Counted from the first letter of the stretch, positions 1 through 8,135 are shown. The stretch: DNA of 40,578 bases from Actinomycetota bacterium (GCA_020161315.1 JAIUOH010000030.1:1-40578); one strand, 5' to 3'. The notes: generated from the letters alone by a model not told the origin. Translations and numbers: made by a program.

Positions 1-780
1 TCACCGCACCCCTGCGAGCGCCTGCGTCAACCTGTGCGCGTGCTCGAGCAGCAGGCGGCCAAGTTCGGGCTGGCGCTCGGGCGAGAACCGCGGCTCGATG
101 CCGGTAAGGCTGAGCGCCCACGCCGGGGCGCCAGACCGGTCGAACACCGCGGCTCCCATGCCCCAGCTGCCCTCGACGACGAGGCCGGGGTTGACCGCGT
201 ACCCGCGCGCTCGGGTCTCGGCGATGCGCTCTCGCACCGCCAACTCAGCGTGCGCCGCCCCGTGCTCGTGGTCGAGCGGGTGGTCGCGCAGGTACGCGTC
301 GACCTGGTCGCCAGGCATAAATGAAAGGATCGCAATGCCTGCCGACGCCACCCCCAGCGGAAACCGCTTGCCCTCATAGAGCACAAACGAACGAATCGGA
401 AAGCTGCCGTCGCGTCGCAGCAGACATACGGTCTCGGTGCCACGTTTTGCCGAGAGAAAGGCGCTCTCGCCCGTGGCGTCTGCGAGGGCTGCGACGTGCT
501 CGCGCGCGAGCTCTGAGATGTCGTAGCGTTCTGCCGCGACCGCACCCATGAGGTAGAGCTCGGGGCCAAGCAGCCACGCGCCGCTCGCCTGATCACGGTC
601 GACAAAACCCTGAGTGGTGAGCGAGCTGAGCAGGCGATGCGCGGTGGGTCGCGTGATGCCCGCCTGCCTCGCGAGCTCGCTCGTACCAGCGCCCTCTGGC
701 ATGCACCCGCTAAGTGCGCGTAAGAGCGACGCGATTCGCCCAACGACCTGGGCGCCCGAGGTGGGATCCTTTGCGTTCAT
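1..780 (-). CDS. IclR family transcriptional regulator
   Basis: A 259-residue protein with the IclR layout. A winged helix-turn-helix lies at about residues 15-65 (motif SELARQAGITRPTAHRLLSS), followed by the larger effector-binding domain, with the usual SFVLYEGKRFPLG-like segment before residue 170. The ATG at 780 is chosen because the homology begins there; an in-frame extension upstream has no family similarity. The start codon sits inside a perfect 15-bp palindrome (775-789), suggesting autoregulation. It is divergent from a CoA-transferase/thiolase operon, so it most likely controls that operon in response to a pathway intermediate, as PcaR/PcaU-type IclR proteins do (inference). The effector is unknown. 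Confidence 0.9.
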   Translation of the reverse strand: MNAKDPTSGAQVVGRIASLLRALSGCMPEGAGTSELARQAGITRPTAHRLLSSLTTQGFVDRDQASGAWLLGPELYLMGAVAAERYDISELAREHVAALADATGESAFLSAKRGTETVCLLRRDGSFPIRSFVLYEGKRFPLGVASAGIAILSFMPGDQVDAYLRDHPLDHEHGAAHAELAVRERIAETRARGYAVNPGLVVEGSWGMGAAVFDRSGAPAWALSLTGIEPRFSPERQPELGRLLLEHAHRLTQALAGVR

Positions 781-789
781 AATATGAAC
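775..789. promoter_or_regulatory. 15-bp palindrome over the iclR start codon
   Basis: GTTCATA-A-TATGAAC is a perfect dyad with a single central base. The iclR ATG lies in its left arm. It is a good candidate operator for autorepression by the divergent IclR protein. The rest of the gap (790-939) holds a CGAGC-AAT-GCTCG hairpin and an AT-rich stretch before the scoA Shine-Dalgarno. Confidence 0.45.
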
Positions 790-939
790 AATACCTCGCT
801 TGGCGATCATGAAGCGAGCAATGCTCGGCATAATCCCCGTAAAAATTGCTTGCAATCATTAGTCAGCAATACGCTCGAACCTGAACGAGAGTGTTGCTCG
901 CATCATGGACGATGCGGGTCAATATTTAAGGAGGCGGTG

Positions 940-1644
940 GTGGCATCAAAACTTTATGACAGTGCTGCAGACGCGCTCGCCGGGGTCGTGCAAGACGGCA
1001 TGACGATCGCGGTTGGCGGCTTCGGGCTCAGCGGCAACCCGACCAACCTGATTCGGGCCTTGCGCGACAGCGGCGCGAAAAACCTGACGATCGTGTCAAA
1101 CAACATGGGCGTCGACGGCAAGGGGCTAGGCCTGCTGCTCGAGAACCAGCAGGTGTCGAAAGTGCTCGCCTCGTATGTCGGCGAGAACAAGCTGTTTGCC
1201 GAGCAGTACCTCGACGGCACGCTCGATGTCGAGTTCGTGCCACAGGGCACGCTCGCCGAGCGCATGCGCGCAGGTGGCGCCGGTATTCCCGCGTTCTTCA
1301 CCCCGACCGGGGTTGGCACGCCGATCGCCGAGGGCAAAGAAGAGGCTGTGTTCGACGGTAAGCGGGCCATTCTCGAGCGTGGCATCGTGGCTGACCTCGC
1401 CCTCGTGCGCGCGCACACGGGTGACCGCGAGGGCAACCTGCGCTACCGGCTCACCTCGCGCAACTTCAACCCGCTCGCCGCCATGTGCGGTCGAGTGACC
1501 CTGGCCGAGGTCGAGCACCTCAGCGACGACTACCTCGACCCCGAGCGCATCGATACGCCAGGTGTGTTTGTGCAGCGCATCGTGCAGTGCGAAGACGTGA
1601 CCAAAGAGATTGAGCAACGGACTACCCGGGTGAGGCAGGCATAG
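940..1644 (+). CDS. scoA: 3-oxoacid (or 3-oxoadipate) CoA-transferase subunit A
   Basis: The 234-residue alpha subunit of a family I CoA-transferase moves CoA from succinyl-CoA to a 3-oxoacid such as acetoacetate or 3-oxoadipate. The family signature GGFGLSGNP is at about residues 26-34, and the length is normal. GTG at 940 is chosen because TAAGGAGG (927-934) ends five bases upstream; GTG at 937 is an alternative. Subunit B follows after two bases, so the pair is translationally linked. The divergent IclR and downstream thiolase fit either ketone-body use (ScoAB) or the end of the beta-ketoadipate pathway (PcaIJ-PcaF). No other pca gene is present, so substrate choice is open. Confidence 0.88.
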   Translation: MASKLYDSAADALAGVVQDGMTIAVGGFGLSGNPTNLIRALRDSGAKNLTIVSNNMGVDGKGLGLLLENQQVSKVLASYVGENKLFAEQYLDGTLDVEFVPQGTLAERMRAGGAGIPAFFTPTGVGTPIAEGKEEAVFDGKRAILERGIVADLALVRAHTGDREGNLRYRLTSRNFNPLAAMCGRVTLAEVEHLSDDYLDPERIDTPGVFVQRIVQCEDVTKEIEQRTTRVRQA

Positions 1645-1646
1645 CC

Positions 1647-2294
1647 ATGTGGAGCAGAGACGAGATGGCGGCGATCGCAGCCTCAGAGCTCGAAGACGGC
1701 CAGTACGTGAATCTCGGCATCGGTATTCCGACGCTCGTGGCGAACCACCTGCCAGCGGGCATCACGGTGAAGCTGCAGAGCGAGAACGGCATTCTCGGCA
1801 TGGGTCAGTTTCCGTTCGAGGGCGAAGAAGACGCCGACCTTATCAACGCTGGCAAGCAGACGGTGACGCTCGTGCCGGGCGCTTCGATCTTCGACTCGGC
1901 GACGTCGTTCGGCATGATTCGTGGCGGCCACGTGCAGACCGCGATTCTCGGTGCAATGGAGGTTGCAGGCAACGGCGACCTCGCCAACTGGACGATTCCG
2001 GGCAAGCTCGTCAAAGGCATGGGCGGCGCGATGGACCTCGTCGCGGGCACCCCGCGTGTCATCGTGCTGACCGATCACGTCGCAAAAGACGGAAGCCCGA
2101 AGATCGTCGCCGAGTGCTCCCTGCCGCTCACCGGCGCGGGTGTTGTGAACCGCATCATCAGTGATCGCGCGGTCTTCGACGTGGTCGATGGCGCACTAAT
2201 TTTGAAGAGGATCGCGCCCGGCCACGATCTCGAGGAGATCCGTGCCGCGACTGGCGCAACATTTACCGCAGATCTTGAGGAGGATCGCTCATGA
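1647..2294 (+). CDS. scoB: 3-oxoacid (or 3-oxoadipate) CoA-transferase subunit B
   Basis: The 215-residue beta subunit carries the catalytic glutamate in the signature [10 protein letters not shown] (Glu46), which forms the glutamyl-CoA thioester. The glycine-rich [11 protein letters not shown] at about residues 22-32 and the GGAMDLV segment are also typical. It starts two bases after the alpha-subunit stop and its end overlaps the thiolase start by four bases (ATGA), giving a tightly coupled three-gene operon. Length is normal for the family. PcaJ and ScoB cannot be told apart from sequence alone here. Confidence 0.9.
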   Translation: MWSRDEMAAIAASELEDGQYVNLGIGIPTLVANHLPAGITVKLQSENGILGMGQFPFEGEEDADLINAGKQTVTLVPGASIFDSATSFGMIRGGHVQTAILGAMEVAGNGDLANWTIPGKLVKGMGGAMDLVAGTPRVIVLTDHVAKDGSPKIVAECSLPLTGAGVVNRIISDRAVFDVVDGALILKRIAPGHDLEEIRAATGATFTADLEEDRS

Positions 2295-3463
2295 CCGCAT
2301 ACATCGCGGGATACGCCCGCACCCCGTTCGTGAAGTTCACTGGTCAGTTTGCTGCGCAGCCGGCCACAGTGCTCGGTGCGCACGCGGTGCAGGCGGCGCT
2401 CGGTCGCGCTGGCGTTTCGCCCGATCAGGTCGACCAGGTGGTTGCGGGCCAGGTGCTGCAGGGCGGCGCTGGGCAAAACCCCGCGCGCCAGACCGCGGTT
2501 GGTGCCGGGATTCCCATGAACGTGCCCGCGCAGACAATTAACGTGGTGTGCCTTTCGGGCACCGAGGCTGTGTCGCAGGCGGCTCGCCTCGTGAACTCGG
2601 GCGAGGCCGATGTGGTTGTCGCAGTCGGCCAGGAGTCGATGTCGCTTGCGCCGCACGTGATGTCGATGCGTGCCGGTACTAAATACGGGCCCGCGACGTT
2701 CATCGACACCGTTGACCACGACGGGCTCACCGACGCGTTCGATCGCATCGCGATGGGTTCGCTCACCGAAAGCGGCAACACCCCGCTCGCGCTGACGCGC
2801 GAGGCGCAAGACGCCTTCGCGGCGGAGTCACACCAGCGCGCCGCAGCGTCGGCTGAGTTCTTGGCGGGCGAGATCGCACCGTTCACTGTGACCTCGCGTC
2901 GCGGCGACACTGTGGTGTCAGTAGATGATGGCGTGCGCGCAGATACGACCGCCGAGGGACTTTCCGCGTTGCGCCCAGCCTTCGCGAAAGACGGCACGAT
3001 CACCGCGGGCAACGCATCGCAGATCACCGACGGCGCCGCCGCACTCGTGATCGTGAGTGCCGCCGCAGTTGAGAAGCTCGGCCTCACGCCCATCGCGAGC
3101 ATCGAGGCCACGGCGTTCGTTGCCGGCCCCGACACACAGCTGCACTCGCAGCCCTCGAACGCGATCGCTGCGGCACTCGCGAAGCTCGACGGGGTGGTCG
3201 CGAGTGACCTCGCCGCGGTCGAGATCAATGAGGCGTTTGCCGCCGTCGGTCTGCAGTCGACGAAAGAGCTGGGCGTTGATCCCGCGCGCGTAAACGTGCA
3301 TGGTGGCGCAATTGCGCTCGGCCATCCGATCGGCGCCTCAGGTGCGCGCATCGTGGGTACGCTCGCGCGCCAGCTCGCCGAGGCCGGTAGCGGTTCGCTC
3401 GGTGCGGTCGGGATCTGCGGCGGCGGTGGCCAGGGCAGCGCGGTGGTGCTGAAGGCGGTCTAG
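2291..3463 (+). CDS. Thiolase (acetyl-CoA acetyltransferase or 3-oxoadipyl-CoA thiolase)
   Basis: A 390-residue thiolase that cleaves a 3-oxoacyl-CoA to acetyl-CoA and a shortened acyl-CoA, or runs the reverse condensation. The acyl-accepting cysteine is Cys87 (VVCLSGTEA), the histidine is in [10 protein letters not shown] (His345), and the second cysteine is Cys376 in GICGGGGQG. The NEAFA motif is intact. It overlaps scoB by four bases, so CoA activation and thiolysis are co-expressed. With acetoacetate the product would be two acetyl-CoA; with 3-oxoadipate, acetyl-CoA plus succinyl-CoA. The N-terminus resembles acetyl-CoA acetyltransferases slightly more than PcaF, so I leave the symbol blank. 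Confidence 0.9.
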   Translation: MTAYIAGYARTPFVKFTGQFAAQPATVLGAHAVQAALGRAGVSPDQVDQVVAGQVLQGGAGQNPARQTAVGAGIPMNVPAQTINVVCLSGTEAVSQAARLVNSGEADVVVAVGQESMSLAPHVMSMRAGTKYGPATFIDTVDHDGLTDAFDRIAMGSLTESGNTPLALTREAQDAFAAESHQRAAASAEFLAGEIAPFTVTSRRGDTVVSVDDGVRADTTAEGLSALRPAFAKDGTITAGNASQITDGAAALVIVSAAAVEKLGLTPIASIEATAFVAGPDTQLHSQPSNAIAAALAKLDGVVASDLAAVEINEAFAAVGLQSTKELGVDPARVNVHGGAIALGHPIGASGARIVGTLARQLAEAGSGSLGAVGICGGGGQGSAVVLKAV

Positions 3464-3504
3464 CCCCGGCGGGTACTCCGCTGGGCTCGCGGGGCGGAGC
3501 GGGC

Positions 3505-4734
3505 TTAGGCGCCGTTCAAGCCTGCGAGGCGGTCGATTGCGGTGCGCAGCGTGTCTTCGCGCTTCACGAAGGTGAACCGCACCCAGTTTGCGAGCGCATG
3601 GGCGGTGGGCGATCCCGCGCGACAAAACGCGCTGAGCGGCACGCAGGCGACCCCGATCGCGCCCGGCAGCCAGCGCGCAAACGCGGCCCCGTCAGCGACC
3701 TCGGCAGAGAGAAACGGCGACGCATCGGCGCACACGAAGTAGGTGCCGTCTGGGCGCACGGTCTTGAAGCCCGCCGCGGCGAGTCCGTCCATCAGCAGGC
3801 CACGCCGGTACGAGAGGGTGTCGCGCAGCGCGTTGATGTCGGCGTCGCCGCCAGCCTTTCCCGTGCCGAGTGCTCGCGCGATCGCCCGCTGAAACGGCGC
3901 CCCGCTCGTGAAGGTGAGAAACTGCTTCACCGCGAGCAGCGCGTCGATGAGCGGTGCGGGGCCGGCGACCCAGCCGATCTTCCAACCTGTGAGCGAGAAC
4001 GTCTTGCCCGACGACGAGATAGTCAGGGTGCGCTCGCGCATGCCCGGCAGGCTCGCGATGGGCACGTGGCGGGCTCCGTCGAACACGAGATGCTCGTAGA
4101 CCTCGTCGGTCACCACGATCGCATCGACGGCGCGCGCGGCAGCGGCGACTGCCTCGAGCTCGGCAAGATTGAGCACCGTGCCGGTTGGGTTGTGCGGGGT
4201 ATTGACGAGGATCACCCGTGTGCGCGGCCCGACCGCCTGGCGAAGGGCGTCGGCATCGAGGCGAAACCCGCCGCCGTGGGGCACGAGCGGCACCGTGACG
4301 TGCGTCGCCCCGGCCATCGCAATGCAGGCTGCGTGCGAGTCGTAGAAGGGTTCGAGCGTCACGACCTCGTCGCCGGGGCCCGCGAGTGCGAGCAGAGCAG
4401 CGGCGATTGCCTCGGTTGCGCCCGTGGTGACGAGTACCTCGCTCTCAGGGTCGAGCGTGAGGCCGTAGTGCCGAGCCTGATGAGCCGCGATTGCTTGCCG
4501 CAGATCGAGTGATCCGCGGCCGGGGGCGTACTGATTGACGCCGGCGCGGATCGCCTCGATGGCAGCCTCGCGGATCCACTCGGGGCCGTCTTCGTCGGGA
4601 AACCCCTGGCCGAGGTTTGCCGAGTTCGTCTGCGCCGCGAGTGCGCTCATCTCGGTAAAAATCGTCGGTTTCGGGTTGCCGGCACCATCAAGCAGCCCGC
4701 AAGCCGCAGCCACATCACGCCATCGTTCAGTCAC
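3505..4734 (-). CDS. Class I/II PLP-dependent aminotransferase, DapC-like
   Basis: A 409-residue fold-type I aminotransferase. The Schiff-base lysine is Lys244 in SSSGKTFSLTGWKIGW; Asn182 (HNPTG), Asp210 and Tyr213 (VVTDEVYEH) contact the cofactor. The N-terminal stretch FTEMSALAAQTNSANLGQGF followed by GVNQYAPGRG closely resembles the actinobacterial N-succinyldiaminopimelate aminotransferase Rv0858c (DapC) and kynurenine/glutamine-type transaminases. Substrate is therefore a guess. The start is GTG at 4734, six bases after a TAAGCT -10 box, so the transcript is probably leaderless. It converges on the thiolase gene and is divergent from the PGPGW gene across a 43-bp palindromic promoter region. 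Confidence 0.85.
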   Translation of the reverse strand: MTERWRDVAAACGLLDGAGNPKPTIFTEMSALAAQTNSANLGQGFPDEDGPEWIREAAIEAIRAGVNQYAPGRGSLDLRQAIAAHQARHYGLTLDPESEVLVTTGATEAIAAALLALAGPGDEVVTLEPFYDSHAACIAMAGATHVTVPLVPHGGGFRLDADALRQAVGPRTRVILVNTPHNPTGTVLNLAELEAVAAAARAVDAIVVTDEVYEHLVFDGARHVPIASLPGMRERTLTISSSGKTFSLTGWKIGWVAGPAPLIDALLAVKQFLTFTSGAPFQRAIARALGTGKAGGDADINALRDTLSYRRGLLMDGLAAAGFKTVRPDGTYFVCADASPFLSAEVADGAAFARWLPGAIGVACVPLSAFCRAGSPTAHALANWVRFTFVKREDTLRTAIDRLAGLNGA

Positions 4735-4740
4735 GTTCTC

Positions 4741-4746
4741 AGCTTA
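4741..4746 (-). promoter_or_regulatory. -10 box (TAAGCT) of the aminotransferase gene, probably leaderless
   Basis: TAAGCT on the minus strand ends six bases before the GTG start, the spacing of a leaderless transcript. It forms the left edge of an 8-bp-arm palindrome (4744-4751 and 4760-4767). Confidence 0.55.
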
Positions 4747-4764
4747 GAGCCTGCCTAAGGGCTC

Positions 4765-4770
4765 TAACAT
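4765..4770 (+). promoter_or_regulatory. -10 box (TAACAT) of the PGPGW gene, probably leaderless
   Basis: TAACAT ends seven bases before the ATG at 4778. The two divergent -10 boxes are 18 bp apart inside one palindrome, so their -35 regions must overlap each other. Confidence 0.5.
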
Positions 4771-4777
4771 TCTCGAC

Positions 4778-5146
4778 ATGAGCGATCCTGCGGCAGCGAG
4801 CGAAGACGATCTGTCGCGCGCGCAGAGGATCGCCAAGCCTTTTGCGCGCTTCATGAAGAAGTGGCGGGCGATCATTGAGCGCCGGCCGTGGCTCAATGTG
4901 CTTTACAAGGTGATCGTGACAGTGCTCGGCGTGCTCGTCACGGTAATCGGCGTCATACTGATTCCGCTGCCCGGCCCCGGCTGGCTCATTGTGTTTCTCG
5001 GCATGACGATTCTCGGCAGCGAGTATCACTGGGCGCGTCGGCTGACCGGTTGGCTGCGCATGCAACTCGCGAGGTTCTGGGAGCGGTGGCGAGCATGGCG
5101 GGCGGCGCGGGCCGAGCGGGCCGAGCGGGCAGCACAGTCGGAGTAG
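4778..5146 (+). CDS. TIGR02611/PGPGW-family small membrane protein
   Basis: A 122-residue protein with two closely spaced membrane segments (about residues 42-62 and 67-85), joined by the diagnostic PLPGPGWLIVFLGM motif of the PGPGW (TIGR02611) family. A basic, alanine- and arginine-rich helix follows (WRAWRAARAERAERAA), likely cytoplasmic. The function of this family is unknown. The ATG is seven bases after a -10-like TAACAT and lacks a Shine-Dalgarno sequence, so it is probably translated from a leaderless mRNA. The gene ends 80 bp before a strong bidirectional terminator shared with the DUF4870 gene. Confidence 0.85.
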   Translation: MSDPAAASEDDLSRAQRIAKPFARFMKKWRAIIERRPWLNVLYKVIVTVLGVLVTVIGVILIPLPGPGWLIVFLGMTILGSEYHWARRLTGWLRMQLARFWERWRAWRAARAERAERAAQSE

Positions 5147-5225
5147 CAGGCGCGGCGTTGCGGGTGGTGGCCGCTGCGGTTGCGGCTTCAGCCTCAGCCT
5201 CGGCCTCGGCTGAGCGTGCCGAATG

Positions 5226-5259
5226 AAAGAGCCCGCCTGCCGAAGCAGACGGGCTCTTT
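5226..5259. terminator. Bidirectional intrinsic terminator
   Basis: A 15-pair stem with one mismatch (AAAGAGCCCG opposite CGGGCTCTTT, then CTGC/GCAG) and a CGAA loop. The A/T ends lie on both sides, so it can serve both converging genes. Confidence 0.85.
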
Positions 5260-5274
5260 CGTGAGATTGTTCGG

Positions 5275-5871
5275 TTACTTCACCATTTGCAGGTTGAACA
5301 TGAACGGGTCAGCAGGCTGGCCGGTGCGGTAGGCCTCTTCGACCTTCACCGCGGCGAGAATGTGCAGCACGAGGCCGCCGGCCCATGCCACGAAGGTGAG
5401 CAGACCGCCGATGAACCCGATGTACGGAATGAACATCAGGATGAACGACAGAATCTGCGCGGCGATCATCGCGAAGGTGCGCACCAGCGAGAAGTTCAGG
5501 TTGGCGGCGTCGAGCTGACGCAGGCGAGCATCGCCCTTGTCTTTGTTGACCAAGAAGAAGATCAGCGCGGGTACCCAGGCGAAGAACACCGAGAGCCAGA
5601 AGTTCAGCTGCAGGTTGCCAGCGGGGTTCGCTGCGGGTTGTGCGTAACCGCCGGGCTGCTGGTAGCCGCCGGCAGGGGGTGCCTGATATGCGCCAGCGGG
5701 AGGCTGCTGGTACGCGCCGGCAGGCGGTGCCTCGTAGCTCGGCGCTGCGGGGGCAGCGGGAGCGGTGTACTGCGGAGCAGCAGGTGCGGCTTGCTCTGGC
5801 TGCTGGGGAGCGATTGGCGGTTCAGGCTGAACCGGCTGCTCGCCGTTCGCCTCAGGGGGCAAAGTCGACAT
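5275..5871 (-). CDS. DUF4870 domain membrane protein with proline-rich N-terminal repeats
   Basis: A 198-residue protein. The first 85 residues are a disordered Pro/Ala/Gln/Tyr-rich region with repeats of the type PPAGAYQQ (three copies in tandem, then GGYQQPGGY). After residue 90 comes a DUF4870-like membrane domain with three hydrophobic segments (NFWLSVFFAWVPALIFFLV; a segment ending FILMFIPYIGFIGG; and FVAWAGGLVLHILAAVKV). The conserved polar stretch between the first two, RLRQLDAANLNFSL, matches the family pattern HaxqAlnf. Function is unknown; the proline-rich tail may be an interaction surface. ATG at 5871 is preferred over longer in-frame extensions, which lack similarity and cross a repeat element. 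Confidence 0.8.
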   Translation of the reverse strand: MSTLPPEANGEQPVQPEPPIAPQQPEQAAPAAPQYTAPAAPAAPSYEAPPAGAYQQPPAGAYQAPPAGGYQQPGGYAQPAANPAGNLQLNFWLSVFFAWVPALIFFLVNKDKGDARLRQLDAANLNFSLVRTFAMIAAQILSFILMFIPYIGFIGGLLTFVAWAGGLVLHILAAVKVEEAYRTGQPADPFMFNLQMVK

Positions 5872-6095
5872 GACGACCCATTTCTCTAGTTTGCGGTCAA
5901 TTGGGTTACTCAAAAAGTACCGTAGGCGAGTGAACAATGGGTAGCCCCAGGTGTTCAAGGTGCACAATCTGAGGGGAGATATATCGTGCACAAGCCACAA
6001 TTGAGAAGCAGATTGCGCCGAAACCCCCATATGCGTGTGCTCGCCCGCCGAACATGACGAGGTGGGCGACAGACTCAGCCGATGGGACGGCCCTG

Positions 6096-6110
6096 GCTTC
6101 GACAAGCTCA
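6096..6110. repeat. Dispersed short repeat (GCTTCGACAAGCTCA type)
   Basis: GCTTCGACAAGCTCA recurs in related forms at 7331-7347, 7375-7387, 8640-8654 and 8702-8720, always between genes and usually near a 3' end. It resembles small dispersed REP-like units common in Microbacteriaceae genomes (recall, not searched). Confidence 0.5.
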
Positions 6111-6143
6111 CCCGACGGTCCGGCTCAGGGTGTGAGCCAGGAA

Positions 6144-6866
6144 CTAGAAGATGTCGGGGCTTGGGGTTGCCGCGTGCAGGATCGACACGTCGGCGTGGCG
6201 GTCGAAGCGGTAGCCGGTGCCGCGCACGGTGCGCACGATGTCCTGGTAGTGCGCAAGCTTCACGCGCAGGCGGCGCACGTGCACGTCGATGGTGCGCTCG
6301 TTGGGCGCCTCGTGCTCGGGGGCATCTGACCACAGCTGCTCGATCAGCTCTTCGCGGCTCACAGTGCGGCCCTCGCGCAGCACGAAGTACTGCAGCAGCT
6401 CAAACTCGCGGAACGTCAGGGGGGCAGCAATGTTGTCGAGCAGCACGCGCTTGCGTGAGAGGTCGATTGTGACGCCGCTCGCGGCGCGGTCGTCTGCTTC
6501 GGGTTCGTTCTGCTGCTTCTGACGGGCGATCGCTGCGGGGTCGCCGAGTGCGAGGCGCACCACGTCGACGTCGCGGCCACCGGTGCCCTCGGGTGCGAGT
6601 GCGACGGCTGCATAGGTGCCCGCTGCGGGTGCGAGCTGCGCGACGAGCGCCTTGATCTGGGTCACGATCTCGCCGAGCTTGGGGTCGCCAGCTGCAATCT
6701 TGTCGTCTGCGAGGCCAACGTAGAGTGCGAAGCCGCGCACCTCGGTGCCCTCTGGGACGCGGCGCTCGGTCGGCTGGGCTGCCGCGAGATCGGGGCGGGC
6801 CTCTGCAATGGTGCGGGGTGCTGCGGTGGTCGAAGCGATAGTGCGGTTTGCGGTGATGGTGGTCAT
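6144..6866 (-). CDS. Orphan OmpR/PhoB-type winged-helix regulator without receiver domain
   Basis: A 240-residue protein. The C-terminal third is a clear OmpR/PhoB DNA-binding domain: LTFREFELLQYFVLREGRTV, then ERTIDVHVRRLRVKL and VRTVRGTGYRFD. The N-terminal 140 residues do not form a receiver: no phosphoacceptor aspartate/lysine pattern is visible. That part starts with a low-complexity Thr/Ala segment followed by a compact alpha/beta region (FALYVGLADDKI...). It is therefore either a one-component regulator or one phosphorylated in an unusual way. ATG at 6866 is chosen; upstream in-frame sequence is arginine/histidine-rich and non-homologous. The 560-bp upstream region contains a near-parS motif and a composite hairpin. 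Confidence 0.8.
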   Translation of the reverse strand: MTTITANRTIASTTAAPRTIAEARPDLAAAQPTERRVPEGTEVRGFALYVGLADDKIAAGDPKLGEIVTQIKALVAQLAPAAGTYAAVALAPEGTGGRDVDVVRLALGDPAAIARQKQQNEPEADDRAASGVTIDLSRKRVLLDNIAAPLTFREFELLQYFVLREGRTVSREELIEQLWSDAPEHEAPNERTIDVHVRRLRVKLAHYQDIVRTVRGTGYRFDRHADVSILHAATPSPDIF

Positions 6867-6962
6867 GATGCTGTGCTGTCTTTCTGCGTGTGCCGCCCTG
6901 CCATGGGCAAGAGGTGCGGCGTGCGGCGCCGTGGGCCGCGTGTGCGGTGCGATCTCGCGAGA

Positions 6963-6978
6963 TGTTCTACGTGAAACG
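6963..6978. promoter_or_regulatory. parS-like 16-mer
   Basis: TGTTCTACGTGAAACG matches the ParB-binding consensus TGTTTCACGTGAAACA at 13 of 16 positions; positions 5, 6 and 16 differ. It may be a weak parS site or just a degenerate palindrome acting as an operator. Confidence 0.25.
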
Positions 6979-7094
6979 TGAGTGTGCGGTTCGCGTGGCG
7001 CGTGCTGCGCCAGAGGAGGAGCGGGTGACCCGCTGTGCACGATCCTCGTCATTCGAAACGAAGATGCAGGCTGGTGCTCGGTCAGAGGCCGAGC

Positions 7095-7138
7095 GCTAGG
7101 CGTGCAAAGCTGAAGCTTTGCCTGTTCTCTCGCCTAGC
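7095..7138. repeat. Composite inverted repeat (two nested stems)
   Basis: Outer arms GCTAGGCG/CGCCTAGC (7095-7102, 7131-7138) enclose a perfect GCAAAGCT-GA-AGCTTTGC hairpin (7104-7121), leaving an asymmetric 9-base bulge. No coding sequence overlaps. It could be a structured RNA, a terminator for an unseen transcript or a protein-binding site. Confidence 0.45.
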
Positions 7139-7361
7139 TGAGGTGCATTCGACAGCACATGACACTACGGCGGCACATCATCATGCCAGCCTGCCCAAAG
7201 TTCACCTCGCGGGTGGCCTGGGGACGATTCGTGTCAGTCATGTTGCCTAGTAAAACAAAGTATTCCCGAGTGTGTCAAATTATTTCGCTATGTGACGGGG
7301 CTTGGTGGGGTGCTTGTGCGGCATTCGCTCGTCTCGACAGGCTCGACGCGCAAATACAGAA

Positions 7362-7400
7362 GTGCCCCGTTCATCGAGCTTGTCGAGATGAGCGGGGCAC
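7362..7400 (-). terminator. upp terminator hairpin containing a dispersed repeat
   Basis: GTGCCCCG-T-TCATC pairs with GATGA-G-CGGGGCAC (one G-U pair). The 11-base loop is itself the CGACAAGCTC repeat motif. It starts 27 bp past the upp stop. The following T-tract is weak (TTCTGTATTTG). Confidence 0.65.
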
Positions 7401-7427
7401 AATCTGCGGGGCCTGAGCCTCGCGAAG

Positions 7428-8063
7428 TTAGTCGGCGGTGCCGTAGAGGCGATCGCCCGCGTCGCCGAGGCCGGGCACGATGTAGGCGTGCTCGTTGAGC
7501 CCGTCATCGAGCGCACCGAGCACGAGTGTGACGTTGCGATCGCCGACCTGCTCGCGCACCGCGGCGATGCCCTCGGGGGTGCCGAGCACGCAGATCGCGG
7601 TGACCTCGTCAGCGCCGCGCTCAAAGAGAAACTGGATCGCCGCGGCGAGCGATCCGCCGGTCGCAAGCATCGGGTCGAGCACGAAGCACTGGCGGCCGTG
7701 CAGCTTCTCGGGCAGGCGCTCGGCGTAGCTCTCGGGCACGAGCGTCTCTTCGTTGCGCTTCATGCCGAGAAAGCCGACCTCGGCGGTCGGCACGAGCTTA
7801 ACCATGCCCTCAAGCATGCCGAGGCCCGCGCGCAGAATCGGCACGATAAGCGGCGACGGCTGGCTGATGCGCACGCCCGTGGTCTTTGTGACCGGGGTCT
7901 CGATCTCGACGCTCTCGACGCGCACCTCGCGGGTCGCCTCGTAAGCAAGCAGGGTCATCAGCTCTTCGACGAGCTGCCTGAAGATAGGCGGCGGGGTGCG
8001 CTTGTCGCGCAGAACCGTAAGCTTGTGGGTGATCAGCGGGTGATCCGCTATAACAACGCGCAT
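7428..8063 (-). CDS. upp: Uracil phosphoribosyltransferase
   Basis: A 211-residue enzyme that salvages uracil to UMP with PRPP. The PRPP-binding loop is [12 protein letters not shown] (from Val129), the flexible-loop and base-binding regions ([13 protein letters not shown]-terminal [12 protein letters not shown]) are intact, and the length is exactly that of bacterial Upp. The start ATG lies six bases after a TAAACT -10 box with no Shine-Dalgarno, so the mRNA is probably leaderless. Upp is divergent from tadA across 72 bp. Confidence 0.97.
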   Translation of the reverse strand: MRVVIADHPLITHKLTVLRDKRTPPPIFRQLVEELMTLLAYEATREVRVESVEIETPVTKTTGVRISQPSPLIVPILRAGLGMLEGMVKLVPTAEVGFLGMKRNEETLVPESYAERLPEKLHGRQCFVLDPMLATGGSLAAAIQFLFERGADEVTAICVLGTPEGIAAVREQVGDRNVTLVLGALDDGLNEHAYIVPGLGDAGDRLYGTAD

Positions 8064-8069
8064 GGTTCA

Positions 8070-8075
8070 AGTTTA
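8070..8075 (-). promoter_or_regulatory. -10 box (TAAACT) of upp, probably leaderless
   Basis: TAAACT on the minus strand ends six bases before the upp ATG at 8063. No ribosome-binding site lies between. Confidence 0.55.
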
Positions 8076-8135
8076 GAGGGTTCGCCCTCTCGTGTGCGCG
8101 GCGGCAAAGGCAGAGACAGCAAAGAAGGCGGGCAG

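Larger units (their letters stand above)
6867..7427. other. 560-bp intergenic region between the wHTH gene and upp
   Basis: No convincing gene is present on either strand. It contains a 13/16 match to the parS consensus (6963-6978), a two-part hairpin (7095-7138), dispersed short repeats, and the upp terminator (7362-7400). The half near 6867 should hold the promoter of the winged-helix regulator. Confidence 0.6.

Noticed and set aside
1-3463. Full beta-ketoadipate (pca) operon
   Set aside because: CoA-transferase and thiolase fit, but no pcaGHBCD genes lie in view, so only the last two steps can be argued.
3476-3499. Terminator between the thiolase and aminotransferase genes
   Set aside because: Only a 6-bp CTCCGC/GCGGAG stem with a 12-base loop and no T-tract; too weak.
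3598-4512. Open frame of 304 codons on the plus strand inside the aminotransferase gene
   Set aside because: It is the antisense shadow of a well-recognised PLP aminotransferase; composition is Arg/His-rich with no family pattern.
7488-8135. Plus-strand frame extending tadA leftward by 200 codons
   Set aside because: It runs antisense to upp. TadA similarity begins near 8136, where a ribosome-binding site is present.
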